A stretch of 19,486 bases of DNA from Anaerolineae bacterium (lineage in GTDB: Bacteria > Chloroflexota > Anaerolineae > B4-G1). The notes beneath the pieces are model-generated. The model worked only from the letters and a program-made list of their open reading frames with translations, had not been told where the DNA came from and did no database searches. How positions within the stretch are numbered: position 1 is the stretch's first letter; each line of letters begins with the position of its first letter. The position numbers were made by a program, and so were the translations under genes. The stretch is from the NCBI GenBank assembly GCA_030620125.1, contig JAUXFI010000009.1:1-19486 (forward strand), read 5' to 3'. Positions 7,558 to 12,352 of this stretch are shown here, piece after piece.

Positions 7558-7629
7558 AGCGGGTGCAGGGATTCGAACCCTGGACATTCAGCTTGGGAAG
7601 CTGACGTTCTACCACTGAACTACACCCGC
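7558..7629 (-). tRNA. tRNA-Gly (anticodon CCC)
   Basis: The 72-nt cloverleaf has acceptor arms GCGGGTG and CACCCGC, the T-loop phrase GGTTCGAATCC and an anticodon stem TCAGC/GCTGA enclosing the loop TTCCCAA, giving anticodon CCC (reads GGG). The discriminator base is U, as expected for bacterial tRNA-Gly. The 3' CCA is not encoded (CCT follows), so it depends on a CCA-adding enzyme such as the one encoded at 12353-14986. Confidence 0.95.
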
Positions 7630-7637
7630 GCACCCAA

Positions 7638-7665
7638 ATTATATCGGACGAGCGCGAAATGTCAA
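7638..7665 (-). promoter_or_regulatory. Consensus promoter of tRNA-Gly
   Basis: On the minus strand a perfect TTGACA (7665-7660) and a perfect TATAAT (7643-7638) are 16 bp apart. Transcription would start near 7631, two bases ahead of the mature tRNA end at 7629. The promoter is squeezed between the tRNA and the stop of the cyclic-nucleotide-binding gene at 7672. Confidence 0.9.
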
Positions 7666-7671
7666 ATCCCG

Positions 7672-8193
7672 TTACTTTGGCCGTGGACGCCAGAGTAGTT
7701 GTTCGCGAATCATCAGATCGGTGCCACGAATCTTGAAAGCCAGGTCTGCGGCTATGTTGCGCATCAGACGGTAGCCCAGGTCAGGATAATTGTCGCACAG
7801 TCTGATCAGCCGGTCACGAGAGATAACCAGGAGACGCGCCTTTCTCGAAGCACAACGGGCCGAGGCTGTCCGCAGCCCCTGGTCCACCAGCGCGATCTCA
7901 CCAAAGGTCTGCCCGCGCGTGAGTGTAACGACGGTCAGCGGGCGGGAGGGCTGTTCAGCGACGGTGGATTGGGTGAGAGCAGGGTCCACCAGAATGTCCA
8001 CCTCCCCACTGGCGATGACATACAATTCGTTACCGGCGCTGTTCTCCTCAAAGATGATCTCTCGGTCTTGGGCGGTGATCTCAGAGCAGAGAGCGGCGAT
8101 CATCTCCAACTGAGGCTGGGTCAGATCGTAGAAAATATCAGCCCGTCGCAGGATACTGACGTGTTTTGAAGTCTGGTCTACTTTCTTGGTCAT
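7672..8193 (-). CDS. Single-domain cyclic-nucleotide-binding regulatory protein
   Basis: The 173-residue protein consists of one cNMP-binding (CAP-like) domain: the beta-barrel segment IIFEENSAGNELYVIASGEVDI at about 47-67 and the phosphate binding cassette FGEIAL (97-102) followed by R-T-A-S (108-111). The Glu and Arg that contact cyclic nucleotides are both present, so ligand binding is plausible. There is no helix-turn-helix after the barrel; the last 40 residues look helical, so it is not a CRP-type transcription factor by itself and may act through a partner. ATG 8193 is preferred; an in-frame GTG at 8199 adds two residues. The mapped promoter predicts an unusually short leader of about 11 nt. 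The gene is upstream of and co-oriented with tRNA-Gly, which has its own promoter. Confidence 0.85.
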   Translation of the reverse strand: MTKKVDQTSKHVSILRRADIFYDLTQPQLEMIAALCSEITAQDREIIFEENSAGNELYVIASGEVDILVDPALTQSTVAEQPSRPLTVVTLTRGQTFGEIALVDQGLRTASARCASRKARLLVISRDRLIRLCDNYPDLGYRLMRNIAADLAFKIRGTDLMIREQLLWRPRPK

Positions 8194-8211
8194 AGGCACT
8201 CTTCTTCAACG

Positions 8212-8240
8212 ATTGTACCACACTTCCATCAGGCATGCAA
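8212..8240 (-). promoter_or_regulatory. Promoter of the cyclic-nucleotide-binding protein gene
   Basis: On the minus strand TTGCAT (8240-8235) and TACAAT (8217-8212) are 17 bp apart. The expected start near 8205 leaves only about 11 nt before ATG 8193, which favours the ATG over the GTG at 8199. Confidence 0.65.
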
Positions 8241-8277
8241 AACAGTGCAAGACGAGGTTTTGAGCCGCGATTTCGAT

Positions 8278-8306
8278 TTGCCAAACTGCGGACTCTTTGT
8301 TATAAT
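8278..8306 (+). promoter_or_regulatory. Promoter of tRNA-Pro
   Basis: TTGCCA (8278-8283) and a perfect TATAAT (8301-8306) are 17 bp apart, giving a start near 8313, four bases before the mature tRNA 5' end at 8317. Confidence 0.88.
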
Positions 8307-8316
8307 CTCCAACGTA

Positions 8317-8391
8317 CGGGGCGTGGCGCAGCTTGGCTAGCGCGCTACAATGGGGTTGTAGAGGCCCCGGGTTCAAATCCCGGCGCCCCGA
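8317..8391 (+). tRNA. tRNA-Pro (anticodon GGG)
   Basis: The 75-nt cloverleaf has acceptor arms CGGGGCG and CGCCCCG with discriminator A, a T-arm CCGGG/CCCGG around TTCAAAT, and an anticodon stem CTACA/TGTAG with loop ATGGGGT, so anticodon GGG (reads CCC). The C1 start and A73 are typical of bacterial tRNA-Pro. CCA is not encoded. Confidence 0.95.
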
Positions 8392-8395
8392 CAAA

Positions 8396-8424
8396 ACAAA
8401 GACCGCTTTGGAAGCGGTCTTTGT
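8396..8424. terminator. Bidirectional terminator between tRNA-Pro and the MEMO-family gene
   Basis: A perfect 13-bp stem (8396-8408 with 8412-8424) closes a 3-nt loop, starting 5 bases after tRNA-Pro. The stem carries A-rich and T-rich ends (ACAAAG/CTTTGT), and on the minus strand the run continues with TTTTG, so it can serve both the tRNA and the convergent gene that ends at 8452. Confidence 0.85.
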
Positions 8425-8451
8425 CGTATCATACATACTGAGCCAAGCCCG

Positions 8452-9687
8452 TCACCTGAACACGACACCACACACCGAAACCAGCGACGTGCCGTTCTCG
8501 TCGGCCGGGCAGCGAGCGTAGGCCACTCGCTCCCCCTGCACCGGGCTCAACAAACGCAGCGCCAGGTAGATGGGCGGCACCCCACACACGTTGCGCCGGT
8601 CCCCGTCCCGCTTGATCGCCGCGAAGAATCCCTCTGCGTCGCCCGCGCATATCCGCTCAATGAGCTCGTCGTCGGCCGCCTGCAGTCGGGCACGCTCCAC
8701 CATGCCCAGCGGTTGCCCGCCAAACGCCGGGCCGACGTGTGAGAGGTCACCTGCTACCACGACGAGCACCCGGCGGCCTGCCGTCGCCTGTCCGAGCGCG
8801 TCCAGCAGTGCGTTGATCGCCGGGTCGTGCTCCGGGTCAGCCTCACCCCGCACAAAGCGCGTGAACGAACCACACAGGATCGGCACCAGCTCGCACGGCT
8901 GCCCCTCGCGGATGTGCTGCAGCCAGACCGCCGCCAGCTCAATCGAGTGCTCGTTACGATGGTAAAGCTCGCCGGCAAAGGCCATCTCCGCGCCCAGCCC
9001 ACCGGCCAGCGTTTCCACGACCTCCTGCGCCGTTGGCAGAACCCCGAACGGCGTACCGTAGTGCTGGCGCGTCAACGTCAGTTGGCCATCCCCAAAGTGG
9101 TCTGTGCCCAATAGCACGACCAGGTCGGCCGCCTTGACCATCTCCGTCGCGCGCTTCCAGACAGCGGCGTAGACCGGCCCGCCGCGAGCGTAGTCAATGT
9201 GCGGGCAGATCAGACCACGGCCGTCGGATGGGCCAGTATCTGCATCGTCCACGGCGTCGAGGTAGCCTTGCAGCAGGTCTCGCAGTTCACCTACGTCGGC
9301 TGGGTAAGAGCGCCCGGCGAGGATGGGTGCTCGAAACGGGGCCTGGCGGTACTCGGCCAGCGCGCGCTCCCGCGCCTGCGCGGAATGGTCGTTTTCCAGA
9401 AGCAACGCCTCGTCGAACGCGGCCAGGAGCTGCTCTACCAGGCCCGGCGCGACGCGCAGCCCAAACCTGATGGCCAGGGCCGCGCTCAGGCCGCCGCTGT
9501 CTCGCGTCCCGTCGCAGAGCGCCAGCACTGGGGCCAACTGCTGCGGGATGATGACCATCTTGTCGGCCAATTGCAGCGGGTCGCGCAGTAGAACGGATGG
9601 CCGGCCGCCCTGAACGACTGGGCGGGCATCAACGGCGCGCAATTTGGGGAGCGATTCGGGGGATTGACTCTCCGTCAAAGTGGTCAT
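8452..9687 (-). CDS. amrB: MEMO-family protein (AmmeMemoRadiSam system protein B)
   Basis: The 411-residue protein has an N-terminal domain of about 120 residues, of a type often seen on bacterial MEMO proteins (LRAVDARPVV, LLRDPLQLADKMVIIPQQLAPVLALCDGTRD). A MEMO1-like class III extradiol dioxygenase-related fold follows. Recognisable elements are CPHIDYARGGPVYA, LGTDHFG, the EHSIE motif, LVPILCGSF and GDLSHVG, whose His residues line the metal-binding pocket in the family. In many genomes it lies with AMMECR1 and radical SAM genes, but neither partner is seen here. It starts 15 bp after the zinc ribbon gene ends and is probably co-transcribed with it. GAGG precedes the ATG at 9687. The enzymatic activity of bacterial members is poorly defined. 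Confidence 0.87.
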   Translation of the reverse strand: MTTLTESQSPESLPKLRAVDARPVVQGGRPSVLLRDPLQLADKMVIIPQQLAPVLALCDGTRDSGGLSAALAIRFGLRVAPGLVEQLLAAFDEALLLENDHSAQARERALAEYRQAPFRAPILAGRSYPADVGELRDLLQGYLDAVDDADTGPSDGRGLICPHIDYARGGPVYAAVWKRATEMVKAADLVVLLGTDHFGDGQLTLTRQHYGTPFGVLPTAQEVVETLAGGLGAEMAFAGELYHRNEHSIELAAVWLQHIREGQPCELVPILCGSFTRFVRGEADPEHDPAINALLDALGQATAGRRVLVVVAGDLSHVGPAFGGQPLGMVERARLQAADDELIERICAGDAEGFFAAIKRDGDRRNVCGVPPIYLALRLLSPVQGERVAYARCPADENGTSLVSVCGVVFR

Positions 9688-9702
9688 TCTGCCTCACACA
9701 AG

Positions 9703-10404
9703 TCAATGCACAACCACGATGAAACGTTCACAGTTGCCGCAGCGGACCAGTTCCCCCTGCCTCAACTTCCACTTTAGGCTCGGCGAGATCGCGATACCGC
9801 ATCCACCGCACGCGCCACCGCGCACCTGGACCACAGCCAGACCGCCCTTCCTGCGCCGCAAGCCCTGGTAGACCTGCAGGTCACCAGCCTCAATGCTGGG
9901 GAGCAGCGCCGTCCGTGCCTGCTCAATCTCTGCCAGCCATGCCTGCAGTTCCTCCCGTTCGGCCATCAGGTCTGCCTGCCCGACCGACCAGCGGTACTGC
10001 GTCTCATCGAGATGTGCCTGAGCCTGATCGCGCGCGGCTTCCGCCTCCTCCTGCTCGATCATCGCCTCCAGCAGAGCATCCTCCAGCTTTTGTCGCCGCC
10101 GTCTGAGTGAGACGACCTCCGCCTGCAGATCCGCCAACTCTTTGGGATTCTTGACCGCACCACCATAGAGCCGCTGCTCGGAACGAGAAGTCTTGTCCGA
10201 GAGCCCTTGGATCTCCAGCTCCAGGTCACGCTGCCGGAGCGCCCACTTCCGGACGAGCGACTGTGCGCTTTCCAACGCCCGGCGCGCCTGCCTCAGTGCT
10301 TCGCTCTCCCCCAAGGCAGCCTCCACCTCCGCCAGGCGGCGTTGCTTCGCATCTCCGTCACCATCCAGGCATTGCAGGCGATAAAAGTCCGCTCCCTGCG
10401 TCAT
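9703..10404 (-). CDS. Coiled-coil protein with C-terminal C4 zinc ribbon (CT398/zf-RING_7 family)
   Basis: The 233-residue protein is almost entirely heptad-rich helix (about residues 10-170, Glu/Arg/Leu/Ala-rich), with a short break at LYGGAVKNPKEL (79-90) that is a family hallmark. It ends in a zinc ribbon with CGGC (199-202) and CGNC (222-225). The family includes chlamydial CT398/CdsZ and is widespread but of unclear function; binding to nucleic acid or assembly factors has been proposed. GGGAGG precedes the ATG at 10404. The gene follows lgt in the same direction, but a strong terminator hairpin ends 20 bp before its start, so it may be controlled by read-through. The MEMO-family gene follows by 15 bp. 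Confidence 0.88.
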   Translation of the reverse strand: MTQGADFYRLQCLDGDGDAKQRRLAEVEAALGESEALRQARRALESAQSLVRKWALRQRDLELEIQGLSDKTSRSEQRLYGGAVKNPKELADLQAEVVSLRRRRQKLEDALLEAMIEQEEAEAARDQAQAHLDETQYRWSVGQADLMAEREELQAWLAEIEQARTALLPSIEAGDLQVYQGLRRRKGGLAVVQVRGGACGGCGIAISPSLKWKLRQGELVRCGNCERFIVVVH

Positions 10405-10423
10405 CGGCCACCCTCCCGATCAC

Positions 10424-10455
10424 AAAAAGAGCCCAATGCCAGCGGCATCGGGCTC
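10424..10455 (-). terminator. Rho-independent terminator (possible attenuator) between lgt and the zinc ribbon gene
   Basis: On the minus strand GAGCCCGATGCC (10455-10444) pairs with GGCATTGGGCTC (10440-10429) through a 3-nt loop, with one G-U pair, and is followed by TTTTT (10428-10424). It ends lgt. Only 19 bp remain before the next start codon, leaving no room for a promoter between, so it could act as an attenuator for the downstream genes. Confidence 0.88.
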
Positions 10456-10477
10456 CCAGTCAATCCCTCAAAACCCA

Positions 10478-10512
10478 GTATCCAATATCCAGCTTCCAGC
10501 ATCAAGCTTCCA
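10478..10512 (-). repeat. Heptamer tandem array B (TGGATRC family), five units
   Basis: Reading the minus strand from 10512, the units are TGGAAGC, TTGATGC, TGGAAGC, TGGATAT, TGGATAC, followed by a decayed TGGGTTT. The lgt stop codon TGA (10504-10502) lies inside the second unit, and the last residues of Lgt (LEA) are encoded by the array. Confidence 0.78.
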
Positions 10513-11398
10513 ACTCCGGGCCTGTCCCCGATTCCGGCACCGGCGACGCCTCAACGACCTCGACTTCCGGCGTGGCGCTTCTGGCCCTGGCGTGCCGCGC
10601 GACCAGCAACACCACCCCGCCCACCACGCACAAGATGGCGAGCAGTTGTGCGGTGGCGATGGAACCGATCATCCAGGCATCAGGGCGAAAGTACTCGATG
10701 AAGAAACGGCCCAGCGAATAGCCGATGATGTAGCCCAGGAAGATGTCTCCGTCCAACAGCCGGTGCTTTAACTTGTGCGCGATCAGTGCCAGGGCGATGA
10801 ACACCAGCAGGCACCACAGCGATTCGTACAGGAAGGTGGGGTGGAAAAGAGTGTCGGGCGGATAGGCGCTGAGGTCGTTGTAGGGAGCGATGCGGTACTG
10901 TGGGTCAATGACCAGACCCCAGGGGCGATTGGTGGGCGGGCCGTAGAGTTCCTGGTTGATGAAATTACCCCAGCGGCCGATGGCCTGGCCCAGCGCCAGC
11001 CCCGACGCGCCGTAGTCGAGCCACTGCAACGGGCGCAGGTGAGCATACCAGGCATAGAGCACCACCCCCAATATGCCCCCGGCGATGGCCCCGTAGATGC
11101 CGAGGCCACCGTGCCAGATGTACAGAATCTCAATGGGATGCTGGCGGTAGTAACTCCAGCCCACCATCCCGCCCGCCGGCTCGGAGAAGACGTGGTAGAG
11201 CCGAGCGCCGATGATGGCCATGATGATGGCCACAATGAGCCCATTCCAGACGTGATCGGGGTTCTCGCCATCCTGCCTGGCTCGCCAGGCGGCGTAAACC
11301 GCCCCCAGCATGACGCCGGTGACAATCAGGATACCATACCAGTGAATACCAAAGTCCGAGGTAATGTGAATCAGAATAGGGTCAAGTGGTGGCTTCAT
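10502..11398 (-). CDS. lgt: Prolipoprotein diacylglyceryl transferase
   Basis: Lgt transfers diacylglycerol from phosphatidylglycerol to the lipobox cysteine of prelipoproteins in the cytoplasmic membrane. The 298-residue, seven-helix protein has the HGGLGIYGAIAGG segment (about 95-107) and the signature GQAIGRWGNFINQELYG (about 137-153), with the catalytic-region Arg and Asn residues, plus a typical FHPTFLYES segment. AGGAGGG lies a few bases before the ATG at 11398. An extended -10 box is upstream. The C-terminal tail after the last helix is acidic (PEVEVVEASPVPE) and ends in residues encoded by a heptamer repeat, so the tail is probably not conserved. A local substrate is the FecR-like lipoprotein at 42-1061. 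Confidence 0.96.
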   Translation of the reverse strand: MKPPLDPILIHITSDFGIHWYGILIVTGVMLGAVYAAWRARQDGENPDHVWNGLIVAIIMAIIGARLYHVFSEPAGGMVGWSYYRQHPIEILYIWHGGLGIYGAIAGGILGVVLYAWYAHLRPLQWLDYGASGLALGQAIGRWGNFINQELYGPPTNRPWGLVIDPQYRIAPYNDLSAYPPDTLFHPTFLYESLWCLLVFIALALIAHKLKHRLLDGDIFLGYIIGYSLGRFFIEYFRPDAWMIGSIATAQLLAILCVVGGVVLLVARHARARSATPEVEVVEASPVPESGTGPELEA

Positions 11399-11427
11399 TT
11401 ATCCCTCCTAGCGCAGATATGCGGCAG

Positions 11428-11436
11428 ATTATACCA
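11428..11436 (-). promoter_or_regulatory. Extended -10 promoter for lgt
   Basis: On the minus strand TGGTATAAT (11436-11428) is an extended -10 (TG-N-TATAAT). No good -35 hexamer is found 16-18 bp upstream. The start would be near 11421, about 22 nt before the lgt ATG, with the ribosome binding site AGGAGGG within the leader. Confidence 0.6.
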
Positions 11437-11526
11437 CAAGGCGGCCACCACTGCCAGGAAGGGCATCGTGCTCTCTTGCTTCGCCGGTGGTAACCAATAT
11501 CTGGAAATCCTGGAGCAAGTCCCCGC

Positions 11527-11943
11527 TCACTCCTGCCGGCCAAAAATCCTGACCAGCGTCACGGCCAGGCAGATGATAGTCCAGCCGGCGAGCAGCGCCC
11601 CGGCCAGCGCCAGTTTCTGCTCGTCAACGACCGACTTTACGCACGTGCCTTCCGACGTCACTTCGACGACTGCGAAGGGGCGAGCCACCATCCCGCCGCC
11701 GCCACCAGCACCAGCGCCTTCTGCGTCACCCTCCGCCGTCTCCTCTGCAGCCTCTCCCTCGACTTTTTCCTCCTCGACCACCACCTGGTGCCCGATGCCC
11801 ATCCCAAAGCCATAGGCAACCTTCGCGACGGGGATGACGGTACGGCCCTCGACGGTCACGGGCTCGCCAAAACAAGCGTTGACGTTGGTTTTCTCCCGCA
11901 AATCAGCGAGAGAATCGAGCAATGCCTGAATCTCTACTTCCAT
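11527..11943 (-). CDS. GerW/YtfJ-family membrane-anchored protein
   Basis: The 138-residue protein has the GerW (YtfJ) pattern: VNACFGEPVTVEGRTVIPVAKVAYGFGMGIG (about 21-51), an acidic then glycine-rich insert (58-85) and a PFAVVEVTSEGTCVKSV strand (89-105). A C-terminal transmembrane helix (about 113-133) ends in Arg-containing residues. In Bacillus, GerW is a spore germination protein, but the family is common in non-sporulating bacteria, where its role is unknown. A purine-rich GGGAGGAAA precedes the ATG at 11943. It is the last gene of a probable operon behind the CCA-adding fusion enzyme and a smaller relative, 82 bp upstream. Confidence 0.8.
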   Translation of the reverse strand: MEVEIQALLDSLADLREKTNVNACFGEPVTVEGRTVIPVAKVAYGFGMGIGHQVVVEEEKVEGEAAEETAEGDAEGAGAGGGGGMVARPFAVVEVTSEGTCVKSVVDEQKLALAGALLAGWTIICLAVTLVRIFGRQE

Positions 11944-11972
11944 CAGTTTCCTCCCTTCCGTTTTTTGTCCAG

Positions 11973-11991
11973 GCCAGATGTCTCGTCTGGC
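11973..11991. other. Short intergenic hairpin before the gerW-like gene
   Basis: GCCAGA (11973-11978) pairs with TCTGGC (11986-11991) across a 7-nt loop. On the minus strand it lies in the leader of the gerW-like gene and is followed by an A-run, not a T-run, so it is not a terminator in that direction. Confidence 0.4.
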
Positions 11992-11998
11992 GTTCCAC

Positions 11999-12033
11999 TA
12001 ATTGCTAACTGCTAACCGCTCACTGCTAACGGC
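11999..12033. repeat. Heptamer tandem array C (TAACTGC family), five units
   Basis: Plus-strand units are TAATTGC, TAACTGC, TAACCGC, TCACTGC, TAACGGC, exactly 35 bp. The stop codon of the small membrane protein gene (TAG, plus-strand CTA at 12026-12028) falls across the last two units. The unit differs from the TGGATRC family, but period, copy number and position at a gene end are the same. Confidence 0.78.
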
Positions 12034-12328
12034 TGCCCTTCCGCGTCAGGCGCACGGCTGCCGCCAGCAGCAGCGGGATGATGAACGCCGCCAGGAGCAG
12101 ACCGCCGAGCACTTGAGCCGTCCTATCCTGGATGGGGATACGGCGCTCGTCCCCCCCACCCCGCTCCAGGATCGCCACAGGCTGCAAACGCACGAACCCC
12201 CAGCCTCCCCCGGCCAACCGGTCAGCGCCGACAAAGACGTGTCTCCGCACGCGACTCGTCACGCGCACCAGCGGTACCAGTTCGCGCCCCTCGACGCAGA
12301 TAGGTTCTCCCTCCACAACCTCACTCAT
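12026..12328 (-). CDS. Small membrane protein, diverged GerW-like relative
   Basis: The 100-residue protein has the layout of the downstream GerW-family protein: GEPICVEGRELVPLVRV (7-23) parallels GEPVTVEGRTVIPVAKV, a strand region WGFVRLQPVAILERGG (43-58) and a single C-terminal membrane helix (about 72-92) with a basic tail. It lacks the FGFG-type glycine motif, which is replaced by a VRRHVFVGADRL segment. I infer common ancestry from this pattern; no function is known. GAGG precedes the ATG at 12328. It starts 24 bp after the stop of the CCA-adding fusion gene, so both are probably on one transcript. Confidence 0.7.
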   Translation of the reverse strand: MSEVVEGEPICVEGRELVPLVRVTSRVRRHVFVGADRLAGGGWGFVRLQPVAILERGGGDERRIPIQDRTAQVLGGLLLAAFIIPLLLAAAVRLTRKGSR

Positions 12329-12352
12329 CAGCGCACCCTCCTATTTCCCTGT

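Noticed and set aside
10775..11815. Open frame of 346 codons on the plus strand
   Set aside because: It lies opposite lgt and part of the GerW-like gene and has shadow-like composition; Lgt on the other strand is unambiguous.
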